DNA of 64,000 nt, taken from Actinoplanes subtropicus (lineage in GTDB: Bacteria > Actinomycetota > Actinomycetes > Mycobacteriales > Micromonosporaceae). Of this stretch, positions 17,574 through 26,393 are shown piece by piece. Location: NCBI RefSeq assembly GCF_000721705.1, contig NZ_JOJL01000030.1, positions 1 through 64,000 of the forward strand. Direction: 5' to 3'. The notes below the pieces were generated by a model that searched no databases, had not been told where the DNA came from, and saw nothing but the letters and a program-made list of their open reading frames with translations. The translations under genes and the position numbers were made by a program. Numbering within the stretch: position 1 is the stretch's first letter; each line of letters starts with the position of its first letter.

Positions 17574-18287
17574 CTATGGGGACGCGGTCAGTGCGTCGAG
17601 ATGCTCCTTGAAGGTCGCCGTGAGGCTGTCGAGGAGCATCCGGCCCTTGTCGGCGGAGGCGTTCGACGGCGCGCCGATCACTCCGGTCTCGGTGTACGCG
17701 GCCATGCCGTGGACCAGGAGCAGCTTGCGTTCCGAGGCGTGGTGATCGCTGTCCTCAACACCAGGTTTCAGCAGTTCGGGGGCGACGTGGCGCAGCACTG
17801 AGACTTCAAGCTCGCCGGCGTGCATGTCGTCGTGGCCGGTGCTGGCGAGGCCGGCCGCCTCGCGGGCGGCGTTCCAGTCCTCCCGTACCGGGAACAGGGT
17901 CATCGTCGGTCGCTCTACGTTGGCTTCCTGCACGATGTTGCTAAGCACGTAGTTCCCGCCGTGCCCGTTCACCAACGCGAGCGGGTCTGTGCCGGACTGC
18001 CGGAGTGAGCCGAGCACGTCGGAGATGATTGCGGTCAGCGTGCTGTGGCTGATGCTTACCGTGCCGGGCCAGGCGCTGTGTTCGTGGGAGCAGGAGATCG
18101 TCACCGGGGGAAGCAGGAACAAGTCGTACGCGGCCGCGACGCGCTCAGCGATCGAACAGGCCACGACGGTATCGGTCACCAGGGGTAGATAGGTGCCGTG
18201 TTGCTCGAAGCTTCCGACCGGTAGCACCGCGACCTTCGCCGCGCGCCTCCGCTCATCGACGCTGGTGGCAGTGGGCAGCAGAGTCAT
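17574..18287 (-). CDS. creatininase-family amidohydrolase
   Basis: 237 residues, the usual size for the creatininase / MftE group of metal-dependent amidohydrolases. Metal-ligand motifs are visible: GSFEQHG (residues 26-32), LVTDT, SHEH, VNGHGGN near residue 110, and DDMHAGELE near 155. Members cleave cyclic amides or peptide ends (creatinine, formylated intermediates, the mycofactocin leader peptide); the substrate cannot be told. Its ATG lies 4 nt from the stop of the TPR gene upstream and GltX follows, so the three are probably cotranscribed. No mycofactocin genes are seen nearby. Confidence 0.87.
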   Translation of the reverse strand: MTLLPTATSVDERRRAAKVAVLPVGSFEQHGTYLPLVTDTVVACSIAERVAAAYDLFLLPPVTISCSHEHSAWPGTVSISHSTLTAIISDVLGSLRQSGTDPLALVNGHGGNYVLSNIVQEANVERPTMTLFPVREDWNAAREAAGLASTGHDDMHAGELEVSVLRHVAPELLKPGVEDSDHHASERKLLLVHGMAAYTETGVIGAPSNASADKGRMLLDSLTATFKEHLDALTASP

Positions 18288-18290
18288 GGG

Positions 18291-19133
18291 TCAATCGTTG
18301 CAGGCCGCCAGGGCCACCCGGTAGGACTCCGTGAGCTCGGGAAGCATGACAAGCTCCCGATGCCGACGCAGACGCGGCAGCAGCCGGCCGACCGCGCGAA
18401 GCGCTCGCGCCGAGGAAGTCGCGTCCGCGATCCGCACCGCCGACATGCCCTCGGCGGCCGCTCGTTCGACTTCACCCTCGTCCAGGTACGCCTGGGCCAG
18501 GTCGGCCCGCCACAGTCCCTCGTCGAGGCGGCCACCTTCGGGCCACGCGGCAAGAACCTCCTCATACGCCCTCGTCGCGGAGAGGCTTTCGCCGAGCAGT
18601 TGTCGACAGCGTGCCTCGCTCGCCCGCACGTAGTCGACCGTGCAGTGCTTTCCCAGACGGTCGACGGTGTCCAGCGGGCTCGACAAGAGGCGCAGGGCAA
18701 GGGCGATACTCTCGCGGCTCCCGGCCGCGTCATCGGTGAGCGCACGAGCTTCCGCCTCACGAACGTGACAAAGCGCCAAGGCCCGGCGCGGTAGCCGCCG
18801 AGTCTCGCGTGCCCGCTCAGCCAGTCCCGCCGCCCGGACAGCGTCGCCGTTATCGAGGGCCTGCTGGCTCTGCCGCATGAGGATGTACGCCGCCAGGTGT
18901 TCATCGCCGGACTCCGCCGCCAGCGAGTGAGCACGGTCCAACAGAGGATCGGATCGCGTGGGACGACACCCGTTGGCCTCGATCCAGCTGAGAAACTCGA
19001 TCCAATGCGCCTCGGTGGCCATCAACCGTGACTGATGAGATCCGCGCGCCGCGGCACGGGCGGCGCCGATGAGCTGGACCTGTCCTCGTGAGCCTTCCGG
19101 CGATGCCGAGGGCGTGCATCGACGTCTGTTCAA
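18291..19133 (-). pseudogene. TPR-type C-terminal part of a regulator, N-terminal HTH missing
   Basis: 280 codons of helical repeats: an Ala/Leu/Arg-rich TPR-like array from about residue 60 to the end, with HWIEFLSWIEANG at the front and RALRAVGRLLPRLRRHREL at the end. This matches the tail of the long actinomycete XRE regulators that have an N-terminal helix-turn-helix and a TPR sensor half. Here no HTH is encoded; sequence before about 19060 changes character and another gene remnant lies on the opposite strand at 19100-19212. I read it as a 5'-truncated gene, though a start within it (for example the ATG in LMATEAHW) could still make a stand-alone TPR protein. Confidence 0.6.
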
Positions 19134-19318
19134 CCAGGTGGTTGTCGCGATCCTGCGCGCATTTCGGCGCGCGGGATCGGCTCCGGCTACGGCCCACGCC
19201 TACTACTACTGAGCCAAGCGCGCGTGGGTGTACGGCATCCCTCTTCTTGAGTACGAGGAGTGCGGCGCTTCTCGCCGCCCGTTTAGAGTTGGCGCCCGGC
19301 CTCGGCGAAAGGGCGACG

Positions 19319-22300
19319 ATGGCGAAGCTGGTCCTTCCTCCGGCGGAAGCGCTCCTCTGTGAGCTGGTCGGGGTCCGTACGTTTGTCCGGGCTCGAAAAG
19401 CGCTGGCCGCCGGGGAGATCGTTGACCCGGCCGTCGACCGATCCGGGCGGGCGGTCGGGAAGGTTCGGCGCGGCGGGGTGGTGACCGGCGAGGTCGTCCG
19501 GGGTGCGGTGACCGGCGCTTGCACCTGTTCCGACGCGGAGTGCGTACATGTCGCGGCGTTGCTGATCGTCGCTCAGCGTAAGGGCGGCTCGAAGGCATCG
19601 ACGTCCGTGAAATGGGAGTCCGCGCTGTCCGCCTGGATGCGGGACGTGGCCGGGGTTCCGTCATCCCCGGGACCTGAAGAGCCCGCTCTCGGTCTGCAGT
19701 TCGAGCTGGTGGAGGCCTATCTTCCACGGACACGCAAGATGGGGCGCCGGATCTCGATGCGTCCGGTGCTGCCGGGCCGCAAGGGTTGGGTGCGTACGGG
19801 GATCAACTGGCACTCGCTCGGGTACGTCGGTGGGCGATCGTCGGAGCTGGCGCACCACCGTCGGCTGCTCACGGAGATTGTCAAGCTGTCCGGGTCCTCG
19901 AACTACTACAGCACCAGCACGAACGTCTTCCTTGACGAGTTCGAGAGTCGGCGGATCTGGGACCTGCTGGCGGAGGCGCAGGAGTCGGGCCTGCCGCTGG
20001 TGCAGTACGGCAGGAACAGCCAGCCGGTGGTTGTGGCGCGTCGGCCGGCGCGGGTGACGATGCAGGTGGACCGGGTCGGCGGCGACCTAGTGCTGGAGGC
20101 GGTGGTGCAGGACGAGGGCATCGCGGTCGACATGGCAAGTGCGCTGTTCATCGGCGAGCCGGCGCATGGCATCGCGTCGTGGGGTGTGCGCGGCGAGGCG
20201 GAGCCGGCCGAGCAGGTCATGCGGCTGGCTCCGCTGGCCCGTCCGCTGCCGAAGACTGCTCGCAAGGCGCTGACGGCGCCCAGCATCCAGATTCCGGGCG
20301 AACAGGAGGAGCGGTTCTTCACCGAGTTCTATCCGAGCCTGGTGCGGCAGATGGAGGTGGTGGCGGCCGGGTCCGCCGTGCGCCTCCCCGAGGTGGGTGC
20401 TCCGACCCTGACGGTGACGTTGAGTGCCGAACGCCACCACCATCTGCGGCTGCGCTGGGAGTGGGTGGTCGAGGTGGGCGGCGGGCGGCATGGTGAGCCG
20501 CTCTGGTCGACGGCGCTGCCGGACGAGCGTGCTGATCTCGTACGGCAAGTGGTTGGTCTTGTTGGTCATGGCCTGCCCGGGCTGCTCGAGCCTGGGCCGG
20601 TCGGTCCGCGTCTTGCCGCCGAGGCGGTGCTGGGTGGCGACGCGATGATTCATTTCCTGAGTACGGCGATGCCCGCGCTGGCCGAACTCGGCGTGTCGGT
20701 GATCGAGCCGGACGAGGGCTGGGACGTACGGGAAAACAGGGCGGCGCCGACGATCACGTTCACCGACACCGAACACACCGGTGAGCGGGACTGGTTCGAC
20801 CTGTCCGTGCGCGTCGAGGTGGGTGGCGAGCAGGTCGACTTCGAGGCGCTCTTCGTCGCGCTCGCCCGGGACCAGAGGTTCTTGATTCTTCCCAGCGGCG
20901 TCTACTTCGCCCTGGACCGGGCGGAGTTTCAGCAGCTGCGCGACCTGATCGCCGAGTCGCGCGCGCTCACCGACAGCCCGCCGGGCGTGCTCCGCGTCGG
21001 CCGGTTCCAGGCCGGCGTCTGGGATGAGCTGGGCGAGTTGGGCGAGATGACCGGCCACGCCGCGGACTGGCGGCGGGCGGTGGCCGCGCTGAGCGAGACG
21101 GGCCTGGCCCTCGACCAGCCGGTGCCCGACGAGGTGTGCGTCGAGCTGCGCCCCTACCAGCGGGAGGGCTTCCGGTGGCTGGCCGCGTTGCACGACAATG
21201 GGCTGGGCGGCATCCTCGCCGACGACATGGGCCTCGGGAAGACGCTGCAGACGCTTGCCCTGCTCTGCCACGCCCGCAAGCACGGCCGTTTCCTGGTCGT
21301 GGCGCCGGCCAGCGTCGTACACAACTGGCCGGCCGAGGCCGACCGCTTCACGCCCGATCTGGAGGTCCGGGCGATCGTCCAGACCGCGGCGCGGCGAGGA
21401 GTGGACCTGGCCGAGGCGATCGGGGAGGCGGACGTCGTGGTCACGTCGTACACCCTGTTTCGCCTGGAGTACGACGAGTACGCGGCGGTGGAGTGGGCCG
21501 GGCTGGTGCTCGACGAGGCGCAGTTCGTGAAGAACCCGCAGTCGCAGGCGTACAAGTGCGCCCGCCGCCTCCCGGCGCCGTTCAAGATTGCTATCACCGG
21601 CACCCCGATGGAGAACAACCTGGCCGAGCTGTGGGCACTCTGTTCGATCGCGGCCCCGGGCCTCTTCCCTCGGTTGGATCAGTTCACCGAGTACTACCGC
21701 AGGCCGATCGAGCGCGACCGCGATCAGGAGCGGCTGGCCCGGTTGCGCCGCCGGATCCGTCCGCTGGTGTCGCGCCGGCGCAAGGCCGAGGTGGCCGCCG
21801 AGCTGCCGGCCAAGCAGGAACAGGTGATCGAAGTCGACCTGGCGGCCGGACATCGCCGGATCTATCAGCGCTACCTGCAGCGGGAGCGGCAGAAGGTGCT
21901 CGGCCTGCTGGGCGACCTGGAGCGGAACCGTTTCGAGATCTTCCGCTCCCTGACGCTGTTGCGGCAGGCCAGTTTGGACGTGGCCCTGGTCGACCCGGAC
22001 CATCGCGCGGTTCCCTCGACCAAGCTCGATCTGCTCGTCGAGCAACTCACCGACATCGCGGCGGAGGGCCACCGTACGCTGGTGTTCAGCCAGTTCACCC
22101 GTTTCCTGGGCAGCGCCCGCGATCGGCTGGAGCAGGCCGGCATCGCCTGCGCGTACCTGGACGGCACCACCCGCGATCGCCGGCGGGTGGTCGAGGAGTT
22201 CAAGACCGGTGCCGCCCCGGTCTTCCTGATCAGCCTGAAGGCCGGTGGGTTCGGGCTGAACCTCACCGAGGCGGATTACTGCATCCTCCTCGACCCGTGG

Positions 22301-22519
22301 TGGAACCCGGCGACGGAGGCGCAGGCGGTGGATCGTGCGCACCGCATCGGGCAGGTCCGTAATGTGATGGTCTATCGCCTGGTGGCGCGGGACACCATCG
22401 AGGAGAAGGTGATGGCGTTGCAGCGGCGGAAGGCCGAACTGTTCGCGGGCGTGCTGGACGGCGGGGAATTCGCCTCCGCGGGGCTGAGCGCCGCCGACAT
22501 CCGCGCACTCCTCGATTAG
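19319..22519 (+). CDS. SWIM zinc-finger SNF2-family helicase-like ATPase
   Basis: 1066 residues. A SWIM zinc finger (CTCSDAECVH, Cys68 onward) is followed by a long middle region, then the two RecA-like lobes of an SNF2 ATPase: motif I DDMGLGKT with Lys641, DEAQ at 732-735, TGTPMENN, and the C-terminal lobe with VFSQFTRF, GGFGLNLTEAD and AHRIGQ. These proteins translocate on DNA and remodel protein-nucleic acid complexes; in bacteria they are either general factors (RapA/HepA type) or part of defence loci. The ATG at 19319 is the first residue of the conserved N-terminus; longer frames from 19088 run through unrelated sequence. Only 44 nt separate it from the toxin module behind it. Confidence 0.92.
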   Translation: MAKLVLPPAEALLCELVGVRTFVRARKALAAGEIVDPAVDRSGRAVGKVRRGGVVTGEVVRGAVTGACTCSDAECVHVAALLIVAQRKGGSKASTSVKWESALSAWMRDVAGVPSSPGPEEPALGLQFELVEAYLPRTRKMGRRISMRPVLPGRKGWVRTGINWHSLGYVGGRSSELAHHRRLLTEIVKLSGSSNYYSTSTNVFLDEFESRRIWDLLAEAQESGLPLVQYGRNSQPVVVARRPARVTMQVDRVGGDLVLEAVVQDEGIAVDMASALFIGEPAHGIASWGVRGEAEPAEQVMRLAPLARPLPKTARKALTAPSIQIPGEQEERFFTEFYPSLVRQMEVVAAGSAVRLPEVGAPTLTVTLSAERHHHLRLRWEWVVEVGGGRHGEPLWSTALPDERADLVRQVVGLVGHGLPGLLEPGPVGPRLAAEAVLGGDAMIHFLSTAMPALAELGVSVIEPDEGWDVRENRAAPTITFTDTEHTGERDWFDLSVRVEVGGEQVDFEALFVALARDQRFLILPSGVYFALDRAEFQQLRDLIAESRALTDSPPGVLRVGRFQAGVWDELGELGEMTGHAADWRRAVAALSETGLALDQPVPDEVCVELRPYQREGFRWLAALHDNGLGGILADDMGLGKTLQTLALLCHARKHGRFLVVAPASVVHNWPAEADRFTPDLEVRAIVQTAARRGVDLAEAIGEADVVVTSYTLFRLEYDEYAAVEWAGLVLDEAQFVKNPQSQAYKCARRLPAPFKIAITGTPMENNLAELWALCSIAAPGLFPRLDQFTEYYRRPIERDRDQERLARLRRRIRPLVSRRRKAEVAAELPAKQEQVIEVDLAAGHRRIYQRYLQRERQKVLGLLGDLERNRFEIFRSLTLLRQASLDVALVDPDHRAVPSTKLDLLVEQLTDIAAEGHRTLVFSQFTRFLGSARDRLEQAGIACAYLDGTTRDRRRVVEEFKTGAAPVFLISLKAGGFGLNLTEADYCILLDPWWNPATEAQAVDRAHRIGQVRNVMVYRLVARDTIEEKVMALQRRKAELFAGVLDGGEFASAGLSAADIRALLD

Positions 22520-22562
22520 AGGATTGCCGGGATTGTCTAGGGTGTGGACCGGAGGTCCGCTC

Positions 22563-23270
22563 ATGGCAATCGATGATCTGCCCCTTCCGGTGGTCAACTT
22601 TCTCAATGTCATCGGCGTGCCCTGGCCGTACATAGACGAGGATGTTGTTCTGCGGTTCGCGTCGTTGACGCGGGAGTTCGGGCAGGCGGTACGTACCACG
22701 CATGAGGATGCGACCAGCGCGGTACACGCGATCGCCGAGGCACACCAGGCTGCGTCCACCGAGGCGATGCGCTCCGGCTGGGGCACGATGTCGGACAAGC
22801 ACGTGAACGAGATCGTAACCGGCTCGGACGCTCTGGCCGTGGCGCTCGACGCGGCAGCCGGCTACATCGTCGCGCAGAAGGCGGAGGCGATCGCGGTCCT
22901 GATCGGCATGGCCGCGGCGTTCGTCGCCGACCAGGCCGCCGCGGTCGCTACCGCCGGCATCGCCGAGGCGGCCGTTCCCCTGATCATCGAGGGCGCCGAG
23001 CGGCTGGTGAAGTCGCTCATCATGGACCTGCAGCAGCACGTGATCGGCGAGGTCATCGAGGCGGCGGCCAAACCGCTGTTCGCCAAGGTCGCCGAGGCCA
23101 TGTCGGGGCTCGACTGGTCGCAGTCGGGCGGCGGGGGCGCCGAGCCCACTCAGGTGTCGATCGATCCCGCGGCGGTACGGACGCAGCTCGGCATCATGCG
23201 CGAGCACGCCGCCGTGATGCGTGAGCACGGTGCCCGGTTCTCGACGGCCGTCGCCGGCCTGGGCTTCTGA
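22563..23270 (+). CDS. WXG100-like carrier protein of toxin module 2
   Basis: 235 residues, almost entirely alpha-helical and Ala-rich. MAIDDLPLPVVNFLNVIGVP leads into a CpnT-type N-terminal (WXG100_2-like) fold, with a W at the turn region SGWGTM near residue 77, an Ala-rich hydrophobic stretch (MAAAFVADQAAAVATAGIAE, about 118-137), and a C-terminal helix ending in GLGF. In CpnT-like effectors this fold is the type VII secretion part of the same chain as the toxin; here it is a separate gene. GGAGG precedes the ATG. The stop overlaps the toxin ATG by one base (TGATG). No secretion genes lie in the window. Confidence 0.75.
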   Translation: MAIDDLPLPVVNFLNVIGVPWPYIDEDVVLRFASLTREFGQAVRTTHEDATSAVHAIAEAHQAASTEAMRSGWGTMSDKHVNEIVTGSDALAVALDAAAGYIVAQKAEAIAVLIGMAAAFVADQAAAVATAGIAEAAVPLIIEGAERLVKSLIMDLQQHVIGEVIEAAAKPLFAKVAEAMSGLDWSQSGGGGAEPTQVSIDPAAVRTQLGIMREHAAVMREHGARFSTAVAGLGF

Positions 23271-23950
23271 TGGCCGAGGGCGAACTGGGGGCGGTCTTCC
23301 GCGCGCTCGCCAAGGACGCGGCCGAGGCCGCCGAGAAGGCAGCCCAGTCGATCGCGAAGGTGACCGAGCAGACCGCGGACATCGAGGAACGCAACGTCGC
23401 CGAAATCGTCGATGCGGACGCCAAGGCGGCCGACCGGATCACCGCGGCCGGTAAGAAGGACACGTCGGAGGCCGCGGGCGCGGGGACCCGCCCGGTGCCG
23501 CCGGGACCGCCGTGGCCGGTCGCGGACGGCGTCGAGGGCGCCGCGCGCGGCAAGGCACTCAACCCGCCGAACGCGCGGCACACGGTCGCCGGTGCCCGCA
23601 GTGGCATGGTCCGGCCCGACAACAGTGTCGTTCTGCGCGGCAACGAGGGCGCGATGCGGGACGATGTGGCACAGATCGCCGCCGGCAACGCCCACTGGAA
23701 CCCGGCCACCAACCGCTACGAGATCAACGGGAGGTCGTACGGAGTGGAGCCGAGCGGAACCGTCTTCCCCGACTCCGGCCCCGGCATCGTGAAGCTGGAC
23801 CGCAACGAATACGCGGCCCTGACCGAGATCGCGAAGGCCGGCGGTGACCCGGCGAAGGTACCCGCCTTCCAGCACAACCCGCGGTTCGTCAACAATCCGG
23901 AGGCGATCGCGAAGGCCAAGGCCATCTACGACGGGACCTACGAGGGATGA
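23270..23950 (+). CDS. toxin-like protein of module 2
   Basis: 226 residues. The N-terminal 60 residues are a charged helix (AEGELGAVFRALAKDAAEAA) shared with the module 1 toxin; a Pro/Gly linker near residues 70-85 leads to a C-terminal domain with RPDNSVVLRGNE, NRYEINGRSYGV, SGPGIVKLDRNEYAAL and a GTYEG end. Shared front ends with different tails are the pattern of polymorphic toxins. The tail should be the active part; I do not recognise its fold and no obvious nuclease motif stands out. Start and stop both overlap neighbours (TGATG and ATGA), so carrier, toxin and immunity are translated together. Confidence 0.65.
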   Translation: MAEGELGAVFRALAKDAAEAAEKAAQSIAKVTEQTADIEERNVAEIVDADAKAADRITAAGKKDTSEAAGAGTRPVPPGPPWPVADGVEGAARGKALNPPNARHTVAGARSGMVRPDNSVVLRGNEGAMRDDVAQIAAGNAHWNPATNRYEINGRSYGVEPSGTVFPDSGPGIVKLDRNEYAALTEIAKAGGDPAKVPAFQHNPRFVNNPEAIAKAKAIYDGTYEG

Positions 23951-24783
23951 CATACGACCTGCTCCTCGCCGGCGACTTCGACCGGGCAACCCTTGCGGGC
24001 GCGCTCGCCGATCTGGCCGGAGTGCCGGCCGCGGCGGTGGACATCGCGGACCGCGACGCCGAGGACCGCGCCTGGGATTCGCCTGTCCTGTGCACGTACG
24101 AGCCAGCCGGCGGCGACGTCTCCTGGCTGCTGGACATTTATGTCGTGCCGGGCGCGGCCCGCGAACCGGACGTGTCCGTCGCAGCCGGGCTGATCGCCAC
24201 CCAGCTGGGCACGCCGGTGCTCTGGGCCGCGCAGGAGTCCCTTCCGTCGGCGTTCTGGCTGGTCACCCCGGACGGTGCGCGGACGCGAGCGCGCGTCTAC
24301 GAGGATGACGGGGCGTACCGCATAGAAGCGATCGAGAAGCCGCTGCCGTCTTTTCCCTCGGCGCGGGTCGAGCCGCTGCCCGAGGTGATCCGCGAGCATC
24401 GGGTGCCGACGCCGGTCACCGACGAGCTGACGGCCTGGCTCGCCGACGAGGACACCGTGCTACCCGAGGGTTCGTCGGAAGCGGTCCGGCAGGCCGGCAT
24501 CTACCTCGCCGTCTGGGAGCAGCTCACCGAGCGCATCGCCGCCGGGTGGCCGCCGGACGGCTGGTATCCGGCCGACTTCTACCGCGACGATCTGAAGGCC
24601 CGCGACCGGCTGGCAGCGGCGGTTCCCGCTCTGCCGGCGGCCGTCACGGGCCGGTTCCGGTGGGCGATCGGTCGCGTCGACGAGAAGTTCAAGACGGTCA
24701 CCCACGAAACCACCACGCTCCCGGTCTCCGGCGGCGACGCATGGTGGTGGCGGCGCACCCCGGAGAAGCCGGGCCTCGTCTGA
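23947..24783 (+). CDS. probable immunity protein of toxin module 2
   Basis: 278 residues, soluble and acidic, no signal peptide or membrane segment. The first half (TYDLLLAGDFDRATLAGALA) has an alternating strand-helix pattern; the end is GGDAWWWRRTPEKPGLV. No family recognised. The ATG overlaps the toxin stop by 4 nt, the position and coupling expected of an immunity gene. It is not related by eye to the module 1 immunity protein, as expected if each protects against a different toxin tail. It could instead be a second effector. Confidence 0.55.
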   Translation: MTYDLLLAGDFDRATLAGALADLAGVPAAAVDIADRDAEDRAWDSPVLCTYEPAGGDVSWLLDIYVVPGAAREPDVSVAAGLIATQLGTPVLWAAQESLPSAFWLVTPDGARTRARVYEDDGAYRIEAIEKPLPSFPSARVEPLPEVIREHRVPTPVTDELTAWLADEDTVLPEGSSEAVRQAGIYLAVWEQLTERIAAGWPPDGWYPADFYRDDLKARDRLAAAVPALPAAVTGRFRWAIGRVDEKFKTVTHETTTLPVSGGDAWWWRRTPEKPGLV

Positions 24784-24806
24784 ACGACGACGGGAGTGAC
24801 TGACAA

Positions 24807-26236
24807 ATGGGTGCCATGGACGACGAGCTGACGCGGGTCCGCCTGGAGCGGGCGCGGGCCGAAAACGTACGCCTCTCCCGCCTGCTCGAACTTCGCGGGC
24901 AGAATACGGCGCCGCCGCCCGAGCAGCTCGCTGCCGCACGGCCGGTGACGATGGCGTCGCCCGTCGACGACAAGCTGCGGCTGTACGGCGACCTCTTCCG
25001 GGCCCGGACCGATGTGGACGCGGTGCGCTGGGAGAACGCCCGCACCGGAGCGAGTGGCTGGATGCGGGCGGTGGCAGGCGGCTGGCGTAAGGGCCTGGAC
25101 AGGCGCGCGGTGAGTTATCTGCCGCTGACCGCCGACGTGCTGGCCGCTCACCTGCGCGGTGACGTCTTCGTGGGGTTGTACCCGCTTCTGACGACCAACA
25201 ACTGCCACTTCCTGGCGGCGGACTTCGACGGACCGGCGGCGATGCTCGATGCCCTCGCGTACGGCAAGGCCGCGCGTGCCGCCGGCGTCCCGGCGGCGGT
25301 CGAGATCTCACAGTCGGGACGCGGTGCGCACGTGTGGGTGTTCTTCGCCGGTGCGGTGTCGGCCACGGTGGCGCGGAACCTCGGCACGCTGCTGGTGCAC
25401 GAGGCCATGGTGTTGCGCGGATCGATGGACCTTCGGTCGTACGACCGCCTGTTCCCGAACCAGGATGTGTTGCCCGCCGGAGGGTTCGGCAATCTCATCG
25501 CGGCGCCGTTGCAGGGCAGGCGGCGCAGGAACGGGCTGACCGCGTTTCTCGACCTTTCGACGCTGGAACCGTACGAGGATCAGTGGGCGTTCCTCTCGAC
25601 GCTGGACCGTCTGAGTGCGGGCGACGCCGAGAGGCTCGCGCGGCGGGCGAAGGGCACGGCGGTCGGTACCGAGGTTGCCGCGCTGAGCAGCTCGGCCGCG
25701 AGCATGAGACGGACTTCCGCTGCGACGAAGAGGATCTGGCGGCGATCCATCGGGCATTGGCCGCCGACGAGGCACGCAACGCGCAGATAGTCGGCGATGT
25801 CGTGGCCGCCCTGGGGCGGGGCCGCAATTGTCTCGTGCTCACCCGGCGGATCGCTCACCTCGACCTTCTCGCCGGACGGCTGGCCGAGCGTGGGCACCCG
25901 GCGCTCGTGTTACAGGGTGGCATGTCGGTCGCGGATCGGCGGGCGACGGTCAGTCGCATCGCCGATGCCAAGGCCGAGGACGGCGTCCTGGTGGTGGGCA
26001 CGACGCCGTTCATCGGGGAGGGATTCGACGGGCCGGCCCTCGACACGCTGTTCCTCGCCGGGCCGATCTCGTTCGACGGGTTGTTGGTGCAGTGCGCGGG
26101 GCGGGTGGTGCGGGCGGCCCCCGGGAAGGAGGTCACCGAGGTCCACGACTACCACGACCGGGCGGTGCCGATGGTCGCCGCCTCGCTGGCGCGCCGGATG
26201 CCGGGGTACCACGCACTCGGTTTCGCCCAGACGTGA
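24807..26236 (+). pseudogene. TOTE-type archaeo-eukaryotic primase / SF2 helicase with the first helicase domain deleted
   Basis: The frame from ATG 24807 (or 24816) is an AEP primase domain: KLRLYGDLFRARTDVDAVRW, the metal-binding DFD at Asp139/Asp141, SGRGAHVW with His175, and SYDRLFPNQD, ending near residue 275 (DQWAFLSTLDRLSAG). In related proteins about 350-400 residues follow, holding helicase motif I and the DEAH box. Here the reading passes at about 25690-25700 into another frame that is the C-terminal lobe: HETDFRC, LAADEARNAQIVGDVVAALG, LVLTRR, GEGFDGPALDTLFLA, CAGRVVRA, ending at 26236. So the ATP-binding lobe is gone and the frame is broken. Linked by 23 nt to the immunity gene before it. 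Confidence 0.8.
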
Positions 26237-26393
26237 CCGCGGCTCAGCCCCTTGGACGACCCGTCCGTGGCGGACCAACTCCCTCCGCGATCAGCGCAAC
26301 GACTCGGCAAGCGACCAGAAGGCACTTGACTAGTAGTCATGCGACGCGCGAAGATTCCCTCGGCACCAGTGGCAGACGCGGAAGGGAGGGCCC

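Noticed and set aside
20087..22798. A 903-codon open frame opposite the SNF2 gene
   Set aside because: Entirely antisense to an SNF2 protein with all motifs intact; its own translation has no domain pattern.
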